The notes under the pieces were generated by a model. It was not told where the DNA came from and searched no databases. It saw only the letters and a list, made by a program, of their open reading frames with translations. From Caulobacteraceae bacterium (lineage in GTDB: Bacteria > Pseudomonadota > Alphaproteobacteria > Caulobacterales > Caulobacteraceae): 48,597 bases of DNA. Each line of letters starts with the position of its first letter. Positions within the stretch are counted from its first letter, which is position 1. Position numbers and translations under genes: made by a program. This document shows, one piece after another, positions 7,990-15,833 of this stretch. The stretch is taken from NCBI GenBank assembly GCA_947475735.1, contig CANJLQ010000017.1, forward strand, positions 1 to 48,597. Direction: 5' to 3'.

Positions 7990-9876
7990 TCAGCTCGGCC
8001 CGCCTGCGACCGGCGGGGGCATGGGCTCGGCGTAGCGGGCGGTCAGGGACAGGCCACAGGCCAGGATCAGGCAGGCGGCGGCCCCGGCGGCCAGGGTGGC
8101 GCGGGCGTGCTCGGGGGCGAGGGGCCGGGCGAAAAGCAGGATGAGCAGCGCCATCAGGCTGAGGACCGCCGGGATGTCCATGCCGACGCCGAGGAACACC
8201 GGGTGGGCCAGGGTCACGACCCAGGCGCCGCCCAGCACGGTGACGAGGGCGGCGGGGATCAGGGCGCGCGGATCGTTCAGGCTGGCCCCGATCAGGGCAC
8301 AGGCCGCCGCCGCGAACGCCGCCAGCAGGCCGGGCCAGACGAAGATCAGGGCGGCCTCGGGCGCGGCGCCCTGGGCGATGCAGCCAAGCAGGAAGATGAG
8401 CGCGATCAACCCCAGCCAGCCGCCCCATACCGTGCGCGGGGCGGACGGGCTCCAGACCGACAGGGCGACGGCCACGATGCCCGCGCCCAGTACGATGCGG
8501 TCGAACCCGCCCAGGATCGTCACGGCGACAACCGCCACGACGACGACCCCGGAGAGCAGACGGCCCCCCAGCGCGGCGCGTCCCGCCAAGGCCGCCAGCG
8601 CCACCGCCGTGACGGCCAGAACCGCCCCGGCCTCCATCCAGGGCAGGCGGCGCAGCAGGGTGTAGTAGACGTCGGCCGACTCGGCCCGGCCCGCCATCGG
8701 TCCGGCCAGAACCCGGACCCCCTGCGTCACCACCACCCCCATGGCGACCAGCCACAGGCCCGACAGCATGCCCCGGCCGACGTCGATGGCCTGCAAGCCC
8801 GTCCGGTGCCGCGCACCCCAGGCCGCGAACGCCCCGAGCCCCGCCGTGATCGCCAGCAGCCCCCAGCCGGCGCCCGGCGCATGGACGAGCAGGAACCGGC
8901 CCAGCACGTCGCCGTAGACGGCGTTCTGCCCCTCGGTCGGCAGGTCAGGCGCCGACAACAGGGCCTCGGTCGCCTCCAGCGCCTGGGAGCCGATATGCTG
9001 GAGCGCGCCGCGGTCCAGCATATCGGGCGTCGCTTCGGGCGTGTGATACAGCGCCGGCCGGCCGATGAAGGCGAAGTTCAGCCCGGCGATGCCCCGGTTC
9101 TTGGGGATGGTGAAGTCGGTGCCGTTCGGCATGTTCTCATAGACGAAGATCGACAGGGCGTTCGACGTCGCGCCGCCGTCCGCGCGGGTCGCCACGCGGG
9201 CGAACAGGTCGATGGTCTCGGCATTGCCCCGGCCCGTCTCGAACATCATGGCCCGCCCGCCGCCGCCGCGCGCCTCCAGGTTCACCACCGCCCCGATGCG
9301 GTCGCGTAAGGGGTGTTCGGAAAAGAAGATCCGCGCGCCATCCAGGTTCAGTTCCTCGGCGTCGGTGATCAGGATGACCAGGGTCCGGTCGAATGTGCCG
9401 CGCGCTTTCAGCGCCCGGACCGATTCCAGGATGGCGGCGACGCCGGCCGCATCGTCGGCCGCGCCCGGCGAGCCCCAGGCGCTGTCGTAGTGGGCCATCA
9501 TCAGGACGGCGGCCGCCGTCGGATCGCGCCCGGGCAGGACGCCGACGATGTTGACCGCCTGATTGCCCACCGCCGCCGGATCGCCGCCCCATTCGGTCAG
9601 CCGGTTGATCGCCTCCGGCGACATCGCGCCGGCCTGCAGGGCGGGCGACAGGCCCAGCGCGGTCATGCGCTGAACCAGATAGGCCTGGACGCGGGCATGG
9701 TCGGCCGATCCGACCGGGTGCGGCCGGGCCCCCATGACGCGCACATCGGCCATGGCGCGCTCGGCCGAAAAGGCGACGGCGGGCGCGGTGGTCGGCCGGG
9801 GGGAAGGCACCTGCAGGGCCAGGACGCCGAGGATCAGGGCGAGGAGAAGGGAGCCGAGGAACAACGTCCAGCGCAT
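7990..9876 (-). CDS. M28-family metallopeptidase with C-terminal membrane domain
   Basis: 628 residues. One N-terminal membrane helix (residues 4-22) precedes an extracytoplasmic M28 aminopeptidase domain to about residue 320. Zinc-site residues are visible: His129 in MMAHYDSAWG, Asp141 in GAADDAAG, the Glu pair 174-175 in DAEELNLDG, Glu201 in NLEARG, and a His in LYHTPEATPD. From about residue 330 to the end there are some eight to nine membrane helices. This peptidase plus polytopic tail resembles the FXNA/ERMP1-like architecture. The substrate is unknown. Confidence 0.85.
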   Translation of the reverse strand: MRWTLFLGSLLLALILGVLALQVPSPRPTTAPAVAFSAERAMADVRVMGARPHPVGSADHARVQAYLVQRMTALGLSPALQAGAMSPEAINRLTEWGGDPAAVGNQAVNIVGVLPGRDPTAAAVLMMAHYDSAWGSPGAADDAAGVAAILESVRALKARGTFDRTLVILITDAEELNLDGARIFFSEHPLRDRIGAVVNLEARGGGGRAMMFETGRGNAETIDLFARVATRADGGATSNALSIFVYENMPNGTDFTIPKNRGIAGLNFAFIGRPALYHTPEATPDMLDRGALQHIGSQALEATEALLSAPDLPTEGQNAVYGDVLGRFLLVHAPGAGWGLLAITAGLGAFAAWGARHRTGLQAIDVGRGMLSGLWLVAMGVVVTQGVRVLAGPMAGRAESADVYYTLLRRLPWMEAGAVLAVTAVALAALAGRAALGGRLLSGVVVVAVVAVTILGGFDRIVLGAGIVAVALSVWSPSAPRTVWGGWLGLIALIFLLGCIAQGAAPEAALIFVWPGLLAAFAAAACALIGASLNDPRALIPAALVTVLGGAWVVTLAHPVFLGVGMDIPAVLSLMALLILLFARPLAPEHARATLAAGAAACLILACGLSLTARYAEPMPPPVAGGPS

Positions 9877-9938
9877 GATGGGCTCCCCGTGGCAGTGGTC
9901 GTGAGGATAGGCGGAGGAGAGCCGGGGTGTCGACGGGT

Positions 9939-10068
9939 GATCCTCCCCCGTAGGGGGAGGGGGACCGCGAAGCGGTGGAGGGGGGTTGCCTCGCGTGACA
10001 GCGTCCGCGGTGAGCCCCCTCCGTCACTCCGCTGCGCTTCGTGCCACCTCCCCCAACGGGGGAGGATC
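9939..10068. repeat. Paired CCTCCCCC/GGGGGAGG palindromes, copy 1
   Basis: Two hairpins, CCTCCCCC-GTA-GGGGGAGG (9942-9960 region) and CCTCCCCC-AAC-GGGGGAGG (10047-10065), face each other with similar flanks (gatc at both outer ends and a gcgaagcg/cgcttcg pair inside). It sits between the start of the M28 gene and the stop of cheR. A related copy is at 19267-19394. Confidence 0.8.
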
Positions 10069-10075
10069 GCCAAAC

Positions 10076-10891
10076 TCAGGCCGCCCGGCTGAGCGCGGAG
10101 GGGGCCTTGACGTAGAGGCCCTTCCGGCCGCCGACGGCGCGGAAGGCCATGGTGTCGCCCTCGATGCGCTCCTCGGCGCCCAGGATCAGGACGCCGTCGT
10201 CGACGAGGCGCCGTTCCAGGTGATCGACCACCTGGCCGCGCTGGGCGGGTTCCATCTCGGACAGGACGTTGCGGCACACGATGACGTCGAACCGGGTCCC
10301 GTCGGTGGGCGCATCCAGCAGGTTGTGGCGGGCGAAGCGGACGGCGTCCTTCAGCCGGGGCCGGGCGACCCAGGCGTCCTCGGCGGGCTCGAACCACTCC
10401 AGCATGGTGCGGGCCGACAGGCCGCGCTGGATCTCGAAGGCGCTGAACAGGCCGCTACGGGCCTTGTCGATCGCCCGCTGCGACAGGTCGGTGGCGACGA
10501 TGTCGGTGGTAATGCCGGCCGAAAGGGCCCCAAGCGCCAGGGAGTAGGGCTCCTGGCCCGTCGAACAGCCGGCCGACCAGACCTGGACCCGGCCGCCGGG
10601 TCGAACCCGGCTGATGGCGGGCAGCAACTCCCTGGCGAAGGTGTCGAACACCGGCCGGTCACGGCGGAACCAGGTCTCGGGGTTCAGCATCGACTCGATC
10701 ACGGCCCAGCCGAGAGAGGCGACCGGCTTGACCCACAGGGCCTGGAGCAGGGCGTCGACGCTGTCGAAGCCCTCGCGGCGCGCGACCGGGGCCAGTCGAT
10801 GCTCGGCCAGGTGGATGCGGTCGCGACCCAGCCGGAAGCCCGCCCGCGACGCGAGCAGACCCTGCAGGCGATCGAAATCGTCCTGTGTCAT
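10076..10891 (-). CDS. cheR: CheR-type protein-glutamate methyltransferase
   Basis: 271 residues from the ATG at 10891. The N-terminal helical domain (MTQDDFDRLQGLLASRAGF) is followed by LNPETWFRRDRPVFD, the AdoMet site VWSAGCSTGQEPYSLAL, IVATDLSQRAIDKAR, and FDVIVCRNVLSEM, all CheR hallmarks. The expected role is methylation of chemoreceptor glutamates. It follows the CheY-like gene after 32 bases and is downstream of chpT in the same direction, so it may be an orphan CheR tied to cell-cycle or surface-behaviour signalling. No receptors or CheA lie in the window. Confidence 0.9.
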   Translation of the reverse strand: MTQDDFDRLQGLLASRAGFRLGRDRIHLAEHRLAPVARREGFDSVDALLQALWVKPVASLGWAVIESMLNPETWFRRDRPVFDTFARELLPAISRVRPGGRVQVWSAGCSTGQEPYSLALGALSAGITTDIVATDLSQRAIDKARSGLFSAFEIQRGLSARTMLEWFEPAEDAWVARPRLKDAVRFARHNLLDAPTDGTRFDVIVCRNVLSEMEPAQRGQVVDHLERRLVDDGVLILGAEERIEGDTMAFRAVGGRKGLYVKAPSALSRAA

Positions 10892-10923
10892 GGCTGAGCT
10901 ACGGGGGTCGGCATGATGTGGCT

Positions 10924-11295
10924 TCAGACGGCTCCGACTTCGGACAGTTTGGACTGCAGGATCTCGCCGTCGAACGGCTTCATCACATAGTCGTCGGCCC
11001 CGGCGCCCAGGGCCTCGGCGATGCGTTCGGGGGCCGTCTCGATGGTGCAGAACAGGACCTTGGGCCGGTCGCCGCCGGGCTGCTGGCGCAACCGTTTCAG
11101 GAAGGTCATGCCGTCCATGACCGGCATGTTCCAGTCCAGCAGGACGACGTCGGGCATCAGGCCCGCGCAATAGGACAGAGCCTCCACGCCGTCGGCGGCC
11201 TCGTCGACCTCGAAGCCGAGGCCCTCGACGATGCGACGCGCGACCTTCCGGATGATCCGGCTGTCGTCCACGATGAGGCAGGTGCGGACTTCCAC
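10924..11295 (-). CDS. CheY-like single-domain response regulator
   Basis: Stand-alone receiver domain. The acidic pocket and phospho-Asp are in CLIVDDSRIIRK and VVLLDWNMPVMDGMTF, the switch Thr in VLFCTIETAPE, and the conserved Lys in DDYVMKPFDG. I place the start at GTG 11295 (123 residues) because TTGGGAGA just upstream serves as a ribosome binding site; the TTG at 11313 would add six residues. It lies between chpT and cheR in the same orientation and could receive phosphate from ChpT or an orphan kinase, but that partner choice is inference. Confidence 0.92.
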   Translation of the reverse strand: MEVRTCLIVDDSRIIRKVARRIVEGLGFEVDEAADGVEALSYCAGLMPDVVLLDWNMPVMDGMTFLKRLRQQPGGDRPKVLFCTIETAPERIAEALGAGADDYVMKPFDGEILQSKLSEVGAV

Positions 11296-11386
11296 GAGCG
11301 AGACGTCTCCCAACGGCTGGAATCAACGCGCCGCTTCACCGGCCAATATCGTCGCTAGGCGGTTAACGAGGCGTTGGTATCTCGGG

Positions 11387-12058
11387 TTAAGACGGCATCG
11401 AAGCGGTCAGGACGACGCGTCCTTCCACAGCCTCGACGTGCAGACGGCCCCCGGTCTGGTCGACCGTCAGCCACAGCCAGTAGGGCTGGACCCACTGGCC
11501 CGCCAGGCCCTCGGTCAGGCGCTGGCCCGCCAGGCCGGTCGCGGCCTCGGCCTTCAGACGCGCGCGCGCGCCCTCGGCCCGGCCTTCCAGGCTGATCCGA
11601 CCGGCCTGGTCGGCGCGCGCCGTGACCACGGCCTCACCCCCCATCGGCAGGGCGGCGGCGGTCAGATAGGCCAGATTGACCAGGGCCCGGGCCTGGGGCT
11701 TGCCGAAATCGGCGACTTCCAATCGCCAATCCAGGGTGGCGCGTCCGCCGGCGATGACGTTGTCGACCAGACCCTTCAGTTCGTCGGCCGTGAACCGTTC
11801 GGCGGTGGTGGCGGCCCCGAAGGCGACGCGGCAGAACTGGACCAAGGCGACCATCTTCTTGGCCGAGTCGGTGATCAGGCCGATGGCGTCGTCGCGCATG
11901 TCCTGCGCCGTCGGATCGGCCAGCAGGTCCAGGCCCGAGACGATCGCTCCCGACGGGCTGATGAAGTCGTGGCACAGCTTGGCCGCGATCAGGCTGGCCA
12001 GCTCGGGGCCGTCCATCGGAAGGGTGTCGAGCGGGGCGGCGAAGGCGGCGTCTGTCAT
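11387..12058 (-). CDS. chpT: ChpT-type histidine phosphotransferase
   Basis: 223 residues. The signature dimerisation helix ELASLIAAKLCHDFISPSGA contains the phospho-accepting His (CHDFISP), followed by IVSGLDLLADPTAQDMRDDA, which closely matches my memory of Caulobacter ChpT. The C-terminal part is a degenerate Bergerat-like fold. In Caulobacter ChpT relays phosphate from the hybrid kinase CckA to CtrA and CpdR, controlling cell cycle and polarity. Here it precedes a CheY-like and a cheR gene and diverges from cysQ with a 63-base gap. Confidence 0.92.
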   Translation of the reverse strand: MTDAAFAAPLDTLPMDGPELASLIAAKLCHDFISPSGAIVSGLDLLADPTAQDMRDDAIGLITDSAKKMVALVQFCRVAFGAATTAERFTADELKGLVDNVIAGGRATLDWRLEVADFGKPQARALVNLAYLTAAALPMGGEAVVTARADQAGRISLEGRAEGARARLKAEAATGLAGQRLTEGLAGQWVQPYWLWLTVDQTGGRLHVEAVEGRVVLTASMPS

Positions 12059-12121
12059 GCGGATCAGGCTGAGGTGATTTGCCCGTTCGCGAAACCGGCG
12101 GGATGGTCTATCCCCGCCGAA

Positions 12122-12904
12122 ATGAAGACCAATCTCGACGCCGACCTGAAGTCCGGCGCCCTCCACGACCATCTCGCCGACATCGCCGAGGACGCCGCGC
12201 GCGTGATCCTGCCCTACTGGAAGGTGGGGACCGAGGTGTTCGCCAAGGCCGACGACAGTCCGGTGACCCAGGCCGACCGCGAGGCCGAGGCGCTGATCCT
12301 GTCGCGTCTGGCGGCCCTTTATCCGAAGATCCCCGCCGTGGCCGAGGAGCAGTCGGAGGCGAACGGCCGGCCGGACGTCGCCGCCGCCCGCTACTGGCTG
12401 ATCGACCCGCTGGACGGGACCAAGGGATTCGTGGCGGGCAAGGAGAGCTTCACCGTCAACATCGCCCTGATCGACGCGGGCCGTCCGGTGGCGGGGGTGG
12501 TGACCGCCCCCGCGAATGGGGTGACCTGGCGCACCGCGCCGGGCGGCGGGGCCGAGATGCGTCGCTTCGGAGAGCCCTGGCGCGCCATCAAGGTGCGCAA
12601 CCGCCCTGACGAGGGCATCGCCCTGATGAGCCACAGCGTCACCGACGAGGAGGCCACGCGCCTCGCCGCCCGCCACGGCTGCACCCGGTGGCAGGGCACG
12701 GACTCGTCGCTGAAATTCTGCCTGATCGCCGAGGGCCGCTTCGACGCCTATCCGCGCACGGGGCCCACGTCGGAATGGGACACGGCGGCGGGGCAGGCGG
12801 TGCTGGAGGCGGCCGGCGGGCGCGTGCTGGCCCCCGACGGGCAGCCGCTAGCCTACGGCAAGCCGGGCTTCCTGAACGGGCCGTTCGTGGCGATGGGCGG
12901 GTAG
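12122..12904 (+). CDS. cysQ: 3-prime(2-prime),5-prime-bisphosphate nucleotidase
   Basis: 260 residues of the inositol-monophosphatase fold. The metal-binding motifs are VAEEQSE, the DPLDGTKGF motif A with ESFTVNIALI, and motif B SEWDTAAGQAVLEAAGG. The DGTKGF variant and the overall length favour CysQ, which hydrolyses PAP from sulfate assimilation, over SuhB-type inositol phosphatases. The start is the ATG at 12122, where the family begins. It is convergent with the RTX gene, with a terminator between them. Confidence 0.9.
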   Translation: MKTNLDADLKSGALHDHLADIAEDAARVILPYWKVGTEVFAKADDSPVTQADREAEALILSRLAALYPKIPAVAEEQSEANGRPDVAAARYWLIDPLDGTKGFVAGKESFTVNIALIDAGRPVAGVVTAPANGVTWRTAPGGGAEMRRFGEPWRAIKVRNRPDEGIALMSHSVTDEEATRLAARHGCTRWQGTDSSLKFCLIAEGRFDAYPRTGPTSEWDTAAGQAVLEAAGGRVLAPDGQPLAYGKPGFLNGPFVAMGG

Positions 12905-12922
12905 GCCCCACGGACTTGGAAG

Positions 12923-12954
12923 AAAAAAGGGGCCGCGCCTTTCGGCGCGACCCC
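12923..12954 (-). terminator. Rho-independent terminator of the RTX gene
   Basis: Read on the minus strand, GGGGTCGCGCC-GAAA-GGCGCGGCCCC forms an 11-bp stem with one G-U pair and a GNRA tetraloop, followed at once by TTTTTTCTT. It lies 24 bases past the RTX stop. The plus-strand cysQ gene ends 18 bases before it, but the T-run serves only the minus-strand transcript. Confidence 0.9.
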
Positions 12955-12978
12955 CCTGCGTTGGGGTCTCCGTCCGGC

Positions 12979-15696
12979 TCAGACGAAGTTGGAGAAGTCG
13001 AGGGTCGCCAGCGTCGCGCCGGTGACGAAGAAGGCGTTTTCCGCGCCTGCCACGCCCGTGTTGGTGTCGATGAAGACCCACGCTCCGGACCCGTCGCTCA
13101 ACGCCGCCACATAGACCTGGACCGTCGTACCCGGCGTCGAGAACTGATTGTTCGCCGCCGCCACGGCGCTGGCGAAGTCCGTGGCGGTCGTCTCGGCATA
13201 GCTGGTGGCCGTGATCGTCGCGGTGGCCGGGGCCACGTCGAAGATCTCGCCAACGTTGAAATCGAGGTAGCGGTCAGCGGTGGCCTCGGTCACGCCCGTT
13301 TCGCTCGCCCCGATCACGAAGACATCGATGCCGGCGCCGCCCGAAATCGTGTCGGCGCCCGCCTGCCCCTGAATCGAGTCGGCCCCGTCGCCGCCGGAGA
13401 TGTTGTCTTCTCCCGTTCCGCCGAAGATGGTGTCGTTGCCGAGGCCTCCGGAAATGGCGTCGTTTTCTCCCTGACCGAAAATGATGTCGTCCCCATCGCC
13501 GCCGGAAATGGAGTCCGCGCCGCTCTGGCCGAAGACGATGTCGTTTCCGGCGCCTGCCGAGATCGCGTCGTCGCCGTCGCCGGCGACCAGCGAGTCCGCG
13601 CCGTCGCCGCCGAATATCCGGTCGTCGCCCGCTCCGCCGTCGACCGTGTCGTTGCCGTTGTCTCCGTTGACGGTGTCGGCGCCGTCGCCGGCCGAGATGA
13701 CGTCGTTGCCTTCGCCGCCCGAGACGACGTCGAGGCCGTCGCCTGTGTTTATCGTGTCGTTGCCGGCGTCACCGAAGACGGTATCGGCATCGATGCCGGT
13801 CGTGATCAGGTCGTTGCCCACGCCGCCCAGGACGCGATTGGCACCGTCCCCTGCGTTGATGCTGTCGTTCCCGTCGCCGCCGTCGATGGTGTCGGCACCC
13901 GTGCCGGCGAGGATGCTGTCGTTGCCGGCGCCCCCCGCGATGCTGTTGGCGCCGTCCTCGGCGTCGATCGTGTCGTCACCGTCTCCGCCCGAGATCACAT
14001 CGTCATTGACCTGCGCGACGATGCTGTCGTTGCCGTTTCCGCCCCACACGGTGTTGTTGCCATCGTTGGCGAAGATCGTGTCATTGCCGTCCCCGCCGTC
14101 GATGACATCGGCCGACGCATCCCCGAAGATGTTGTCATCGCCCGCACCCCCATTGATGGTGTTCAGGCCCGCGCCGCCAAAGATGGTGTCGTTCCCGGCA
14201 TCGCCGCCGATCAGATCGTTACCGGACTGACCGGAGATGCTGTCATCCCCGGCTTCACCGTTGATGGTGTCGTTGCCATCGTCGGCAAAGACGGTGTCGT
14301 TTCCGTTCCCACCCAGGATCACATCGTTTTCCGTGCCGGCATCCAGGATGTCGTTGCCGTCGCCGCCGTTCAGGGTGTCGTTGCCGATCCCGCCGAACAG
14401 CTGATCCGATCCCAGATCACCGAAGATCTGGTCATTGCCGTCCTCACCCGCGACCGTGTCGTTGCCCTGGCCCCCCAGGACGGTGTCGTTGCCCTCGTTG
14501 CCGCTGATCAGGTCGTTGCCCAGATTGCCCTGGACGAAGTCGTTGCCCTCGCCTCCGTTCAGGGAGTCGTTGCCCTGGCCACCGAACAGGAAGTCGTCGC
14601 CCAGGTCGCCATCCACGCTGTCGTTGCCCTGGCCACCCTGGAGCAGGCCGTCGCTGCCGTTGCCGCCGTTGATGGTGTCGTCGCCGTTGCCGCCGAAGAC
14701 GGTGTCGGCACCGTTGGAGGCACCGATGTTGTCGTTGCCGTTGCCGCCGTCGATCACATCGTCGCCGTCCTCGGTCGACCCGCCGCCGATGGCCGTGCCG
14801 ATAGTGTCGTTGCCGTTTCCGCCGTTGATGGTGTCGTTGCCGTTGTTGCCGACAAGAAGGTCGTCGCCGTTGTCGCCGTTGAGGACGTCATTGCCGTTGC
14901 CGGCCCCGACCGAGTCGTTGCCGTTGCCGCCGTTGAGGGTGTCGTTGCCGTTCTCGCCGGTGCCGGCGGAGTTGTTGAATGTGTCCTCGCCCTCGCCACC
15001 ATTCAGCAGGTCGTCGCCGTTAGCGCCAGCCAGGATGTCGTTGCCCAGGTCGCCGAACAGAAGGTCGCTGTCGTTATCGCCCGACAGGTTGTCTGCACCC
15101 TGACCGCCGATCAGCGTGTCCGAGCCGTTACCGCCCGCGATGATGTCATCGCCGATATTGCCCTGAATGTAGTCGGCCCCGTTGTTGCCCACGAGGCTGT
15201 CCGTGCCCTGACCGCCGAAGATGAAGTCGTTGCCCTCGCCGCCCACCTGGGTGTCATTGCCCAGATTGCCCTGCAGCAGGTCGCCGCCGTCACCGCCGAC
15301 CAGCGAGTCGGCCCCGTTGCCGCCGAAGACCTGATCGTCGCCGTTGTTGCCGGTGATCGTGTCGTCACCGTCGTTGCCGTAGATCAGGTCGGCGAAGGCG
15401 TCGCCGTCGAGGATCTCGCTGCCGGTCGCGCCGTAGACCAGGATGGTTCCGTCGGCGAACTGGAAGCTGTTCACGCCGGTGATGGCCGCACGCGCGAAGT
15501 CCAGCGACTGGGTGCCCGAAGCCGAGGCGTTGGCGACGCGGATCACTTCCGGATCGGCGCCCAGCGCCGGGATCACGGTGATGACGGTGCCGGTCGCGGT
15601 CCCGTTCGAGAAGAAGATGATATCGGTGCCGGTGGTGTCGCCGGTGTAGGCGGTTGCCTGCGCCTGGGTCGAGGCGCGGAAGTTGAGATTGGCCAT
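12979..15696 (-). CDS. Large RTX (Ca2+-binding nonapeptide repeat) protein, predicted type I-secreted
   Basis: 905 residues from the ATG at 15696 (MANLNFRASTQAQATAYTGD). Residues 1-105 form a non-repeat head. Roughly 106-790 are almost uninterrupted glycine/aspartate nonapeptides of the type GGNGNDTIN, which bind calcium and form a parallel beta-roll. Residues 790-905 form a tail with no cysteine that ends TLATLDFSNFV, resembling type I secretion tails. There is no enzymatic domain, so a structural, S-layer-like or adhesive role is more likely than a toxin. No type I secretion genes are in the window. It has a strong terminator (12923-12954). The repeat coding is highly periodic, giving a long antisense open frame that is an artefact. 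Confidence 0.92.
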   Translation of the reverse strand: MANLNFRASTQAQATAYTGDTTGTDIIFFSNGTATGTVITVIPALGADPEVIRVANASASGTQSLDFARAAITGVNSFQFADGTILVYGATGSEILDGDAFADLIYGNDGDDTITGNNGDDQVFGGNGADSLVGGDGGDLLQGNLGNDTQVGGEGNDFIFGGQGTDSLVGNNGADYIQGNIGDDIIAGGNGSDTLIGGQGADNLSGDNDSDLLFGDLGNDILAGANGDDLLNGGEGEDTFNNSAGTGENGNDTLNGGNGNDSVGAGNGNDVLNGDNGDDLLVGNNGNDTINGGNGNDTIGTAIGGGSTEDGDDVIDGGNGNDNIGASNGADTVFGGNGDDTINGGNGSDGLLQGGQGNDSVDGDLGDDFLFGGQGNDSLNGGEGNDFVQGNLGNDLISGNEGNDTVLGGQGNDTVAGEDGNDQIFGDLGSDQLFGGIGNDTLNGGDGNDILDAGTENDVILGGNGNDTVFADDGNDTINGEAGDDSISGQSGNDLIGGDAGNDTIFGGAGLNTINGGAGDDNIFGDASADVIDGGDGNDTIFANDGNNTVWGGNGNDSIVAQVNDDVISGGDGDDTIDAEDGANSIAGGAGNDSILAGTGADTIDGGDGNDSINAGDGANRVLGGVGNDLITTGIDADTVFGDAGNDTINTGDGLDVVSGGEGNDVISAGDGADTVNGDNGNDTVDGGAGDDRIFGGDGADSLVAGDGDDAISAGAGNDIVFGQSGADSISGGDGDDIIFGQGENDAISGGLGNDTIFGGTGEDNISGGDGADSIQGQAGADTISGGAGIDVFVIGASETGVTEATADRYLDFNVGEIFDVAPATATITATSYAETTATDFASAVAAANNQFSTPGTTVQVYVAALSDGSGAWVFIDTNTGVAGAENAFFVTGATLATLDFSNFV

Positions 15697-15833
15697 TGTC
15701 GGAGCTCTGGGGTCCCGCGAACCCCCATGGTCACGGCACATATCCAGGAAGCTTAGCCACGGGTGGCGCGCGCCGTAAAGCCGATCTCATCCAAGGTTTT
15801 GTGACGCGCCCGACGGCTGGCGTCCGGCCGCGG

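Noticed and set aside
11361..11389. CtrA binding site upstream of the CheY-like gene (two TTAAC-type words)
   Set aside because: The two TTAA words are about 20 bases apart; the CtrA consensus requires TTAA-N7-TTAA, and the nearest 7-base partner is TTGG.
13380..15400. Regularly spaced repeats that could suggest a CRISPR array or satellite
   Set aside because: The spacing is 27 or 54 bases, in frame, and encodes degenerate Gly/Asp nonapeptides; there are no constant repeats with unique spacers and no cas genes.
12688..15756. Plus-strand open frame of more than 1000 codons opposite the RTX gene
   Set aside because: Its translation is a monotonous Val/Ala/Asp pattern mirroring the RTX nonapeptide codons on the other strand, it runs through the end of cysQ, and the minus-strand gene has the start, secretion-like tail and terminator. 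It is a composition artefact.
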